The notes under the pieces are model-generated. The model had not been told where the DNA came from. It saw only the letters and a program-made list of their open reading frames with translations, and made no database searches. This document shows, piece after piece, positions 18,833-27,700 of a stretch of DNA of 64,000 nucleotides (position 1 is its first letter; each line of letters opens with the position of its first letter). Location of the stretch: assembly GCA_934364985.1 (NCBI GenBank), contig CAKRMU010000007.1, positions 58,616-122,615 of the forward strand. Reading direction: 5' to 3'. Origin of the DNA: an uncultured Porphyromonas sp. Its GTDB lineage: Bacteria > Bacteroidota > Bacteroidia > Bacteroidales > Porphyromonadaceae. The position numbers and the translations under genes were made by a program.

Positions 18833-18881
18833 AAATAGTCCTATGGGGGTGCCCCCACGTGGCATCTTCGTAGGACTATTT
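18833..18881 (+). terminator. Internal hairpin: partial terminator or processing signal before the TonB receptor
   Basis: An 11-bp perfect stem (18833-18843 with 18871-18881) that encloses a second GC-rich hairpin (GGGG/CCCC, 18845-18856) and ends in TTTAATT. It lies 42 nt after the stop of the 489-residue lipoprotein and 74 nt before the TonB receptor ATG, inside what otherwise looks like one operon. It probably lowers or uncouples receptor expression. Confidence 0.65.
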
Positions 18882-18954
18882 TAATTATGACAAATGGCGA
18901 AACCTCTCCCCGCCGTGCTTAGAAAAAACTATTTAACAACTAACCATAAGAGAT

Positions 18955-21720
18955 ATGCATAAAATCACTAAGCTACTTGCCTTCGCAGTGACCTTGCTAT
19001 CGCTTACCGCACTACCCCTCCTTGCTCAAGTAGGGGACAACGGGCAGACGATCCTCAAAGGCATCGTCCTCGATAGTGCTACACAAAAAGCGATAAGTGG
19101 CGTACAGGTGACACTCGTAGGCAATAACCAGCAGACAACATCCGAGGCTGACGGTAGCTTTATATTCTATAACCTAAGGGCGGGTAGTGACCATCTGGTG
19201 CTCACTTCTGCACTATACGCCACGCTCGAATGCGAAATAAAAATCAAAGGCAATCAGACCAACGACGCAGGTCCCCTACTACTTAAGCAAACCACGATGC
19301 GTGATAACGCACACTTTGCCGGGATAGTAGATAATATCGATCTTGACCAAATTGATGACGAAGGGGCAGGTCAGTCCGCCAATACTATGGTCATCTTCTC
19401 AAACGACATCTATCTTCAGAATGGAGGATATCAGTTTTCGCAATTCCGTCACCGCAACCGTGGCTACGATAATACCTACGAAGAGCGGTACATTAATGGC
19501 ATAAGCTTCAACGAGGGAGTGCGGGGGGTCTTCAACTATTCATCCATAGGTGCCCTCAACGATATGACACGTAACGGTAACCGCATTAACTACATGGGGG
19601 CATCTCCATTCTCGTTCGGAGACCTCGGCGGTTCTGAAAATATCAATATGCGACCTGCCAATTACACTCGTGGCGGTAAGGCAACCATTTCAGGCACAAA
19701 CCGTAATTACTTCCTCCGTGGCATCCTAAGCTACAACACCGGACTTATGGATAACGGATGGGCTTTATCTGTAGCTCTCGGAGGGCGTTATTCCCACGAG
19801 GGAGCCATCGAAGGAGTATTCTACAAAAACATATCCTATATGTTAGGAGCCGAAAAAGTCTGGGATGCCGGCAAGCAAAGGATCAGTGTTATCACATTTG
19901 GATCGCCGGTCGAGAGAGGACAGCAGGGCTCTTCGGTAAACGAAGCTGTGCGATTAGTCTGCAACAATACCTACAACCCCAACTGGGGATGGCAGAATGG
20001 AAAGAAGCGTAATGCCCGAGTCGTCAAGAGCTGGGATCCTACTCTCATCATCTCACATACCTGGAAACCATCCTACACGACTACCCTCACGACAGGCATC
20101 GCAGGTCACTATAACCGATACGGCAGAAGTGCTCTTAACTGGTACAATGGTGCGGATCCACGCCCCGACTACTACCGATATCTACCCAGTTACTTTGAGG
20201 GTAATCCCGACGTCCAAAGCTTCTATGCATACCAGTGGAGAAAGGGTATTATCTCGCAGATAGATTGGGATCATCTCTACGAAGTCAATCACTTAAATAA
20301 CCTTTATGGCGATGGCTCCGCTGTCTATATGGTAGAGGAGCGTCGAAGTGATTTGGGAGAATTTGCCTTCAATAGCACACTTAATACCTATCTATCTCGG
20401 GAAGTAGCTCTCAGTGCAGGTGTAGACTTTAAGTACTCTTATTCGAAACAATTCAAGACCGTGGACGATCTCCTCGGTGCCTCGTACCTGCAAGACAACG
20501 ACAAGTATGCTGAAAGAGACTTTGCCGGAAATAACCAAGTCGTGCAAAACGATCTCAATAAACCTGGCAGACGCGTATGGAAAGGTGATGTCTTTGGTTA
20601 TGACTACCGATACCACATATACAGGGCCGGGCTATGGGCTCAGAACGAACATAAGTATGCCAATATTGACCTCTACTATGGTGCTAAAATAACCTTTAAC
20701 TCCATACAAAGGGAGGGTATGATGAAGAATGGTAGGTATCCCGATAACTCCTTTGGCAAGGGAGACCTCCACACGTTTATCAACTTTGAAGGGAAGTTTG
20801 GTATCACTTACAAAATCGATGGACGACACTTCCTCACGATGAATGCCTCGTACCTAACACGACCACAACTCGAACGTGCGATGTACGTATCCCCTGATAT
20901 CACCGACCAGACTGTACCTAATCTCAAGAGCAAACAGGCAGCTAACATTGACCTTAATTATATCTTCTCTACCCCTAAGGTCAAAGGTCGCCTCTCTGCA
21001 TTCTATACCGGTTTTTGGGATGATATGCAAAAGGTGGCTTACTACGATGATATCCAGAGGACCTTTGTACTGCATACTCTCTATGGTGTGAATAAGGTAC
21101 ATCGTGGACTTGAGTTAGGCATTGAGTACAAACCTACTGACGCCCTAACGCTCCGACTTATCGGCACTACGGCACAGTATTATTACAATAACAACCCCAC
21201 TGGTGTTATGAATAGCACCAATGGTCAGATACAGAATAAGGAAGAGGTCGTATATATGAAAAACCTTTACTTAGGGGGTATTCCACAGATGTTGGGTACC
21301 TTCGGAGTAGGTTATTTTTACAAGTATTGGTTCTTCGATATCAACCTAAATGCCTTTGGCTACAACCACATTGATCCAGCCCCTATACGTCGGCTCGCGT
21401 CTAACTATACTAATGTAACGCCTCCCGGAGTGCCCGGGCATGATCCAAAGCAGTATGAGGCATTCCTACAATACACGACACAGGAGCGTTTCGACCCAGG
21501 TATGACTGTAGACCTCAGCATAGGTAAAATCCTCTACCTCAAGAATAGGGATAGGATCAATTTTAATTTCTCTATCTCCAATCTTCTTAATAAGCAAGAC
21601 ATCCGCACCGGTGGCTTTGAGCAAGGGCGTATCAACCTTGATCACCCTGAGCGATTCACGAATAAGCACTACTATATGCAAGGGATTAACTTCTTCCTGA
21701 ATGCAAGCTATAATTGGTAA
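18955..21720 (+). CDS. TonB-dependent outer-membrane receptor
   Basis: A 921-residue protein with a signal peptide (1-24, PLLA), a CarboxypepD_reg-like N-terminal domain (about 32-115, with ILKGIVLDSATQKAISGVQV), a plug domain (about 140-240) and a long beta-barrel of aromatic-rich strands ending in FFLNASYNW, a typical C-terminal strand. Such receptors take up large substrates using energy from TonB-ExbBD. There is no SusD partner gene. It is flanked by surface nucleases and DUF5689, which suggests uptake of nucleic-acid breakdown products. The substrate is inferred only. Confidence 0.88.
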   Translation: MHKITKLLAFAVTLLSLTALPLLAQVGDNGQTILKGIVLDSATQKAISGVQVTLVGNNQQTTSEADGSFIFYNLRAGSDHLVLTSALYATLECEIKIKGNQTNDAGPLLLKQTTMRDNAHFAGIVDNIDLDQIDDEGAGQSANTMVIFSNDIYLQNGGYQFSQFRHRNRGYDNTYEERYINGISFNEGVRGVFNYSSIGALNDMTRNGNRINYMGASPFSFGDLGGSENINMRPANYTRGGKATISGTNRNYFLRGILSYNTGLMDNGWALSVALGGRYSHEGAIEGVFYKNISYMLGAEKVWDAGKQRISVITFGSPVERGQQGSSVNEAVRLVCNNTYNPNWGWQNGKKRNARVVKSWDPTLIISHTWKPSYTTTLTTGIAGHYNRYGRSALNWYNGADPRPDYYRYLPSYFEGNPDVQSFYAYQWRKGIISQIDWDHLYEVNHLNNLYGDGSAVYMVEERRSDLGEFAFNSTLNTYLSREVALSAGVDFKYSYSKQFKTVDDLLGASYLQDNDKYAERDFAGNNQVVQNDLNKPGRRVWKGDVFGYDYRYHIYRAGLWAQNEHKYANIDLYYGAKITFNSIQREGMMKNGRYPDNSFGKGDLHTFINFEGKFGITYKIDGRHFLTMNASYLTRPQLERAMYVSPDITDQTVPNLKSKQAANIDLNYIFSTPKVKGRLSAFYTGFWDDMQKVAYYDDIQRTFVLHTLYGVNKVHRGLELGIEYKPTDALTLRLIGTTAQYYYNNNPTGVMNSTNGQIQNKEEVVYMKNLYLGGIPQMLGTFGVGYFYKYWFFDINLNAFGYNHIDPAPIRRLASNYTNVTPPGVPGHDPKQYEAFLQYTTQERFDPGMTVDLSIGKILYLKNRDRINFNFSISNLLNKQDIRTGGFEQGRINLDHPERFTNKHYYMQGINFFLNASYNW

Positions 21721-21748
21721 CCAAGATAATATAAGACGAGAATAATAT

Positions 21749-23671
21749 ATGAGACTAAATAAGCTAACATTTATAATCCTCTCACTCGTGGGGCTATCCT
21801 TGGCATCCTGCGAGAGGAAATACGATGCACCGCTTCTCACTGAGCCATCTGTCGAGGTGGGGAAAGAAGGTATGCTTACCATCGCAGAATACAAAAATAA
21901 ATTCTATAAAACACCTGAAAAAGAGGGTCGACTCATCGAGGAAGATTTTGCCATCCGTGCGGTAGTTGTAGGCAACGATGTATCGGGTAATATCTACAAA
22001 CAAATCTACGTACAAGATGCTACAGGTGGCATCTCTATCGGTATTGATCAGAATAACATCGGCAATGACTACCAAGTAGGTCAGGAAGTATTCATCAAGC
22101 TACAAGGCTTAGCAGCTACCTCTTATGGCGGTCAGGTGCAAATAGGAATGCAGAAAACCCAGAGCAATCGTATCCCCTACGAGATTGTCAAGAAGCACAT
22201 TCTCAAGGATAAATGGCCAAATCTTGAAAAAGCACAACCCAAAGTCACCACCATCGGCGAATTGAATGATGCGATGGTCGGGACTCTCATTAAGCTTGAG
22301 AATGTCTACTTTGTGCTGGGCGGAGAGAAGCCATTTGCCGATCAAGCATTCAATAATATCAATCGCGAGCTCAAGGATCCTAAGGGCAATATGCTCTATG
22401 TTAGGAATAGCAAATATGCTACATTCGCCAATGATATTATGCCTAAAGGCAATGGCACAGTAGTGGGTATCCTCTCAAAGTTTAATAACGATTATCAGCT
22501 GTTTATACGCACATCGGACGACTGCTATGGTTTCACCGGCAAAGATCCGGAGATAAATGGCGGTGACACTCCTACGCCACCTACGCCACCTACAGGTAGC
22601 GTTATTTATAGCGAGATATTCGATAAAGGCTTCGGCAAGATGACCACTCAGGATGTCTCTGGTGCACAATCCTGGAAGATCAATGCCACTTATAAAAATG
22701 TCAGCATGGCCGGCTTTGACGGCACCAAGTCGCAAGCTAATGAGGATTGGCTCATATCTCCGGTTTTCGATCTATCCGTAGCTAAGAGCATGAGCATAGC
22801 CTTTCAGCACACTATTAATAAGGGTGATGCAAGTAAGATGAAAGAAGAGCAGACCCTCTGGATTACCGATAACTTTACCGGCGATGTCAAGACAACGACT
22901 TGGACAGCCCTCACTATCCCTACCTACCCTACTGGCAGTGACTGGAAATACGTCCCTTCCGGCGACATCCAAATCCCCGCAACATTGCTTGGCAAAGGTA
23001 AGGTAGTATTTGCCTTTAAGTACACCTGCACTGATGCCGCATCCGGCAACTGGCAGATCAAAGAACTCAAAGTAACGAGCGACGGAGGGAAGCTTGCCGA
23101 TGGCTCGACACCTACACCAACGCCCGATCCTAAACCCGATCCTAAACCCGAACCAGACCCACAACCCACACCTGCCGGGTTACTATTCCCGGGAGCTGAT
23201 TTTGAGGATTGGACAGCATTTACAGGGTCCCTTAACACCTTCGGAATAAAGGACTATGCCACTCAAGCAGATGGTGGAAGGTCTGGCAAAGCTCTAAACA
23301 TCAAAGGGACGCCTAAGGGTAACGACTTCGTCTTTACTGTAGTAGCGAAAGAGACAAGCCCCAAGACCGGCAATACCATTACGCTATATGTCAAAGGCAA
23401 GTCAGGCAAATCCCTTTCGTTTAATGTCTTTGGTGATGGTGGCGTCAAGAAGGTATTTAACTTAGGCGAGGTCTCCAATTCATCGGATGTTAAGCTCGAA
23501 GTTGCAGAGAATAACCAATACACCGGTGCTGTCGATACTAAGGGACAATGGCTGAAAGTATCCCTCAATATCGCAGGGCTAAAGCTGGCTACATCCGGCA
23601 ATTTATTTGCCCTCAAAGTGGGCAAAGAAGTTGCTTACGACATCCTCGTTGACGATATCACCATAGAGTAA
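21749..23671 (+). CDS. DUF5689 / choice-of-anchor-J surface lipoprotein
   Basis: A 640-residue lipoprotein (LASC, Cys21). An OB-fold-like DUF5689 region (about 40-265; IYVQDATGGISIGID is typical) is followed by a choice-of-anchor-J-like beta-sandwich (about 285-445; NEDWLISPVFDLS). A repeated Pro/Asp/Lys linker comes next, then a C-terminal module (476-640) closely similar to that of the 489-residue lipoprotein, including YATQADGG, ENNQY and DDITIE. In my recollection, DUF5689 genes often sit beside TonB receptors and endonucleases in Bacteroidota. A ligand-binding partner of the receptor at 18955 is the likely role. Confidence 0.8.
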   Translation: MRLNKLTFIILSLVGLSLASCERKYDAPLLTEPSVEVGKEGMLTIAEYKNKFYKTPEKEGRLIEEDFAIRAVVVGNDVSGNIYKQIYVQDATGGISIGIDQNNIGNDYQVGQEVFIKLQGLAATSYGGQVQIGMQKTQSNRIPYEIVKKHILKDKWPNLEKAQPKVTTIGELNDAMVGTLIKLENVYFVLGGEKPFADQAFNNINRELKDPKGNMLYVRNSKYATFANDIMPKGNGTVVGILSKFNNDYQLFIRTSDDCYGFTGKDPEINGGDTPTPPTPPTGSVIYSEIFDKGFGKMTTQDVSGAQSWKINATYKNVSMAGFDGTKSQANEDWLISPVFDLSVAKSMSIAFQHTINKGDASKMKEEQTLWITDNFTGDVKTTTWTALTIPTYPTGSDWKYVPSGDIQIPATLLGKGKVVFAFKYTCTDAASGNWQIKELKVTSDGGKLADGSTPTPTPDPKPDPKPEPDPQPTPAGLLFPGADFEDWTAFTGSLNTFGIKDYATQADGGRSGKALNIKGTPKGNDFVFTVVAKETSPKTGNTITLYVKGKSGKSLSFNVFGDGGVKKVFNLGEVSNSSDVKLEVAENNQYTGAVDTKGQWLKVSLNIAGLKLATSGNLFALKVGKEVAYDILVDDITIE

Positions 23672-23685
23672 ATCCCTAAAGAGCT

Positions 23686-24756
23686 ATGAATACCATTAAA
23701 TATCATTGGCACATAGCGTGGACACTCCTTGTGGCAATATGCTTAGCAAGCTGTGGCTCAGCTAAGCATACCACACAGGAGAATGACGGCAAACAATATG
23801 CCACTTACGCTATCTCCTTTTATAATCTTGAGAATCTATTCGATGCTCAAGACGACCCCAATAACACCGGTGATGACGACTTCCTCCCCACCGGTCCCTA
23901 CAAATGGACACAACAGCAATACGAAAAGAAGCTCGATAATATCGCCTATGTTATTAGCCAATTGGCAAGAGAGCACACGCCTTATGGTCCGGCTTTTATA
24001 GGAGTCGCTGAGGTAGAGAATAGCCACGTCCTTGAGGATCTCGTACAGCGCGAGACCATCAAAACGTCAGGGCTTAAGGTGATACATGCGGATGGTCCTG
24101 ACCGCCGAGGTATTGATGTTGCCGCCCTCTATAATCCTAACATTTTGGACTTTGAGGGGTACGAATATCATAGTTTCGAATGGGACGAAAACCCAGACTT
24201 CGTCACACGCGATCAGCTCCATGTGTGGGGTAAGATTGCGGGCGAGAGGGTACACTTTATCGTACTTCACTGGCCATCAAGATACGGAGGCTATAAGTCC
24301 AATCCCCTCAGAGAGGCAACAGCCGGTCTCACAATGGAGATCATCAATGATATCTATGCCAATGAATCGGATGCTCGCATTGTCGTGATGGGCGACTTTA
24401 ATGACGACCCCACCAATACGAGCGTTACCGAGGTACTGAAAGCCAAAGAGACCCGTAGCGAAGTGAAATATCAAGAATTGTATAACCCCAGTGCTTCGCT
24501 ATTCGCTAAAGGGATAGGCACGCTCGTGTACCAGAATAAATGGAACTTCTTTGACCAGATGATCGTCAGCCATGGTTTGCTCTCAAAAGAGAGTCCACTT
24601 AGGCTCTGGAAAATGGAAGTATTCAATAGAGACTTCCTCATTACTCAAGAAGGCAAACGAAAAGGATACCCCCATCGTACCTTTGACAATAACTCCTTTA
24701 TCGATGGGTATAGCGACCACTTCCCTGTACTCCTTTACCTCGTCAAAGAGCAGTAA
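23686..24756 (+). CDS. Secreted endonuclease/exonuclease/phosphatase family lipoprotein
   Basis: A 356-residue lipoprotein (CLASC, Cys23) of the DNase I-like EEP superfamily. All key motifs are in order: FYNLENLFDA, GVAEVEN (catalytic Glu), DRRGIDVAALY, FIVLHWPSR (His), VVMGDFNDDP (Asp and Asn) and YSDHFPVLL (terminal Asp-His). It starts 14 nt after the DUF5689 gene and ends the locus. DNase or phosphodiesterase activity at the surface fits the other nuclease at 15325. Phosphatase on another substrate cannot be excluded. Confidence 0.87.
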   Translation: MNTIKYHWHIAWTLLVAICLASCGSAKHTTQENDGKQYATYAISFYNLENLFDAQDDPNNTGDDDFLPTGPYKWTQQQYEKKLDNIAYVISQLAREHTPYGPAFIGVAEVENSHVLEDLVQRETIKTSGLKVIHADGPDRRGIDVAALYNPNILDFEGYEYHSFEWDENPDFVTRDQLHVWGKIAGERVHFIVLHWPSRYGGYKSNPLREATAGLTMEIINDIYANESDARIVVMGDFNDDPTNTSVTEVLKAKETRSEVKYQELYNPSASLFAKGIGTLVYQNKWNFFDQMIVSHGLLSKESPLRLWKMEVFNRDFLITQEGKRKGYPHRTFDNNSFIDGYSDHFPVLLYLVKEQ

Positions 24757-24852
24757 TCAGGTACCTCAGAAACGTTTCAATGCCCTTTCATAGATAATAT
24801 AGAGCATTGCACACGCACCGATAAGTGAGACAACGTCTCTTTGAGGATCAAG

Positions 24853-24900
24853 TATTTGTAGTCCCCGATCACGTAAAGCGATGATTGGGGACTACAAATA
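24853..24900 (+). terminator. Hairpin after the nuclease/TonB locus
   Basis: Perfect 14-bp inverted repeat (24853-24866 with 24887-24900) and a 20-nt loop, 97 nt after the last gene. The U-tract is poor (TATTG), so it may be a terminator helped by Rho or an RNA 3' end stabiliser. Confidence 0.6.
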
Positions 24901-24975
24901 TATTGTGCCTCATTAAAGCTAATGAATGCACGAGACGAAGTATTGCAAAAACGCCATACAACCAAGGGCGGAGAG

Positions 24976-25058
24976 GATTCCCTAAATCCATCAAAACAAA
25001 TACCCGGTATCCGCTAAGAGAAATACCGGGTATTCGCCGGAGCAAATACCTGGTATCC
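24976..25058. repeat. Array R2 of the 23-bp tandem quasi-palindromic repeat
   Basis: Three good units starting at 24998 (AAATACCCGGTATCC), 25021 (AAATACCGGGTATTC) and 25044 (AAATACCTGGTATCC), exactly 23 nt apart, plus a degenerate one at 24976. Linkers are GCTAAGAG and GCCGGAGC. It lies between convergent genes (24756 plus, 25294 minus), between two long hairpins. The rest of this 537-nt gap shows no gene. Confidence 0.88.
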
Positions 25059-25113
25059 GTGAAGTACCATAGCACTAATGACTTTCGATAAGAGATTACT
25101 CCCGAGTACAATA

Positions 25114-25174
25114 TAGGCTCCGTATCCTTTTCATAGGGAACAATAACATTATGGATAAGGGAATACGGAGCCTA
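25114..25174. other. Long imperfect hairpin in the convergent gap
   Basis: A 12-bp perfect stem (25114-25125 with 25163-25174) continues inward with partial pairing (CCTT with AAGG). There is no U-tract on either side. It lies 120 nt beyond the DUF2023 stop, so it may end or protect that transcript. Confidence 0.5.
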
Positions 25175-25293
25175 CAAACAAAGTATTGGTTAATAAAGCC
25201 ACACTAATTTAATGGTTCATTGATTGATAGTGTCAATTATTCAGTTGTGGTTATACAGTTTTCAGTTATCTCCCACGGAGAGCCTTTATGCCC

Positions 25294-25644
25294 TTACACG
25301 GCTTCGGCGTGAGGCACACTCACCCGCTTTTGGTACCGCCTACACTGCTCTAACCTATCGTATCCGAGCATGATACCGAGCATAAAATCCTCCTCAGGAG
25401 TATACTGACCAAGTGGCTTATCTCCCCCAATATGTCGGATAACATTAAGGCAAGAAGTGTCACCAAAAAATACGTTGTACTTAGAAGGTGTCACCTCTTG
25501 GAGGATATAATCTATATGACGGCACGTCAGCCATTCCTCCACTTCGTCCTTCATTGAGGCATTAAAAGTATAGAGGGCAAGGCTCCTAAGCTTTTTACGA
25601 TACTCGTAAATAAGATGGGACATCACTTCTATAGTACTACTCAT
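25294..25644 (-). CDS. DUF2023 family protein
   Basis: A 116-residue soluble protein. Its sequence (HLIYEYRKKLRSLALYT, then KYNVFFGDTSCLNVIRHIG and PEEDFMLGIMLGYDRLEQC) fits the DUF2023 family, which in Bacteroidota is encoded next to flavodoxin. It starts 12 nt after the flavodoxin stop. A second ATG seven codons in is a possible alternative start. The biochemical role is unknown; it probably serves a flavodoxin-linked redox process. Confidence 0.75.
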   Translation of the reverse strand: MSSTIEVMSHLIYEYRKKLRSLALYTFNASMKDEVEEWLTCRHIDYILQEVTPSKYNVFFGDTSCLNVIRHIGGDKPLGQYTPEEDFMLGIMLGYDRLEQCRRYQKRVSVPHAEAV

Positions 25645-25656
25645 AACGTCTGCAAT

Positions 25657-26160
25657 CTATAAAGACGATTTAAAGGACCCAAGCCAAGCGTTTAAGCGCT
25701 CACTGGTGAGGTCATCCTCGTTATCAACATCGAGAGCTAAGCCCACAAAGTCGTCATCAACTATCGCCCTAGAACTTTCAAAAGAGTAGCCATCACTCGA
25801 GACACTTCCCACGATCTGACAATTTTTCCCTGTAAAAAACTCATACAACTCACCCATACCATCGACGAAGGTATCGGAGAAACTTGAGGAGTCGCCTAAG
25901 CCAAAAAGAGCTATTTGCTTTCCCGAGAGGTCGGCACTACCAAGGCGATCTATCATATCAGCCCAGTCGTCCTGCAAGTCTCCACATCCCCACGTAGAGG
26001 TGCCTAAAATGAGGAAGTCAGGAGCAGTAAAGTCTTCCGCACTACAATCTGCGACGTTTTTTACTTCCGGCGAAAACTCGCCAAGGCGGTTCGCTATTTC
26101 CTCAGCAACAGACTTGGTATGGTCGGTACTTGAGCCATAGATAATTGCGATCTTTTTCAT
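25657..26160 (-). CDS. fldA: Flavodoxin
   Basis: A 167-residue long-chain flavodoxin, an FMN-binding low-potential electron carrier. The FMN phosphate loop is IYGSSTDHTKSVAEEIA (about 8-24). The isoalloxazine-binding loops are in GTSTWGCGDLQDDW (around 54-67) and FGLGDSSSFSDTFVDGMG. The length and the 20-residue insertion typical of long-chain flavodoxins are present. It forms an operon with DUF2023. Confidence 0.95.
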   Translation of the reverse strand: MKKIAIIYGSSTDHTKSVAEEIANRLGEFSPEVKNVADCSAEDFTAPDFLILGTSTWGCGDLQDDWADMIDRLGSADLSGKQIALFGLGDSSSFSDTFVDGMGELYEFFTGKNCQIVGSVSSDGYSFESSRAIVDDDFVGLALDVDNEDDLTSERLNAWLGSFKSSL

Positions 26161-26234
26161 CTTTTCTTACACTTATAAATATTATATCATTACACATCAA
26201 CGACAAGAGTAACCATTTCCTATCGTTACGATGG

Positions 26235-26265
26235 CAAAGGTAGAGAATGATATAAGGCAATACAA
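26235..26265 (-). promoter_or_regulatory. Promoter of fldA-DUF2023
   Basis: Minus strand: TTG (26263-26265), 20-nt spacer, TACCTTTG (26235-26242). This matches the Bacteroidota consensus, 75 nt before the fldA ATG. The 320-nt gap to the divergent plus-strand gene otherwise holds only a second -7-like box at 26423. Confidence 0.65.
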
Positions 26266-26422
26266 TACCTAAAATTTGCTATTTTAGGGGTTTCGTTCTA
26301 CCCTATTTCAGTAGGATAAATGGAGTCTTGTTTATCTACTATCTTCCGTCTAAAAGGGGTTTTAGGCAGTGCATTAGGATGTACCAAGATCAGTAACGCA
26401 CTAGTGAGAGGCAAATAATATG

Positions 26423-26430
26423 TATATTTG
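26423..26430 (+). promoter_or_regulatory. Candidate -7 box of the GNAT-parE-coaD-ybeY operon
   Basis: TATATTTG, matching TAnnTTTG, 51 nt before the ATG at 26481. No -33 TTG at the usual spacing. Confidence 0.4.
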
Positions 26431-26480
26431 CAAGTGATACTTTGAGCATCATAAGTGAAACTATAGAGATCTGACGTTTT

Positions 26481-27677
26481 ATGACTTGGGATATCAAAAA
26501 GAAAGTACAGAGACTAAATCAATTCTTTTATAAAGATGAAGAGGAGCCCGAACTGAAGCTGATACGCGTGACAAATAAAGATCAGCTCCGTGCTTTTGTA
26601 CAATTTAATATAGACCTGTATAGCGACTGTCCTTATGCCATCCCAGACCTTATCAATGATGAGATAGGCACTCTCTCAAGGGAAGGGAACCCAGCTTACG
26701 AGTTTTGCGAGACCCAGTTATTTATGGTGCTAAGGGGCAAAGAAGTAGTGGGCAGGATTGCTGCCCTCATCAACCACAGAGCTAATAAGACTTGGGGTAA
26801 TAACAGAGCTCGCTTTGGGTGGGTAGACTTCATTGATGATAACCAAGTCGTAGATATGCTATTTGATGCCGCAGAGGGATGGGCTCGCGAAAGAGGATGC
26901 ACGGAGATACACGGACCTCTGGGCTTTACCGACCTTGACAAAGAGGGCATGCTCGTAGAGGGTTTTGACCAAATGGGTACCATGATTACCATATACAACT
27001 ACCCCTATTACCCTCGGCAGATAGAGCGTCGCGGTTACATTAAGGATATCGACTGGCTGGAGTACAAGATTTTTATACCCAAGCTAGTGCCTGAAAAACA
27101 TGCCAGACTAAGCCAAGTGGTACGTGATCGATACGGACTTCAATTGCTAAAATTTGAAGACAGAGATGTCTTGGTCAATAAATATGGCAAGGCACTTTTT
27201 GACCTTTACAACGAAGCTTATGCCCCACTCTATGGCTTTACAAAGCTTAATGAGCAGCAAATAGATATGGCGATAAAGCACTACCTACCACTCATTAACC
27301 TCGACTTTTTGAGCGTCGTCGTGGATGCCAATGATAATATGGTAGGCTTTGGTATCACATTGCCCAGCCTTGCAAAAGCTCTACAAAAAGCACAAGGGAA
27401 GCTATTCCCCACCGGCTTTATTCACCTACTGAAAGCACTCAAATCTAGCCACCCGGAGGTGATAGAGCTACTACTGATCGGAGTGAAACCTGAATACCAA
27501 AAAAAGGGAGTTACTGCCCTTATCTTTGAGGACTTGATACAGGTGACTAATAAATATCAGGTCAAATATGCTGAGAGTAACCCTGAACTGGAGACGAATA
27601 TTAGCGTTATGCTTCAGTGGAATTACTTCAAAAAGATAAATCATAAGCGGAGAAGAGTATACATTAAGACGCTATAG
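26481..27677 (+). CDS. GNAT-like N-acetyltransferase family protein (YghO-like)
   Basis: A 398-residue cytosolic protein with a GNAT-like N-terminal half (about 25-190). Characteristic blocks are SDCPYAIPDLINDE, GRIAALINHRANK and GPLGFTDLDKEGMLVEGFD. The second half has the acetyl-CoA-binding-type pattern LLLIGVKPEYQKKGVTALIF (about 330-350). The substrate is unknown. It is the first gene of the run that continues into parE after 23 nt. Confidence 0.7.
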   Translation: MTWDIKKKVQRLNQFFYKDEEEPELKLIRVTNKDQLRAFVQFNIDLYSDCPYAIPDLINDEIGTLSREGNPAYEFCETQLFMVLRGKEVVGRIAALINHRANKTWGNNRARFGWVDFIDDNQVVDMLFDAAEGWARERGCTEIHGPLGFTDLDKEGMLVEGFDQMGTMITIYNYPYYPRQIERRGYIKDIDWLEYKIFIPKLVPEKHARLSQVVRDRYGLQLLKFEDRDVLVNKYGKALFDLYNEAYAPLYGFTKLNEQQIDMAIKHYLPLINLDFLSVVVDANDNMVGFGITLPSLAKALQKAQGKLFPTGFIHLLKALKSSHPEVIELLLIGVKPEYQKKGVTALIFEDLIQVTNKYQVKYAESNPELETNISVMLQWNYFKKINHKRRRVYIKTL

Positions 27678-27700
27678 AAATATAGACACAGAGCAAACGG

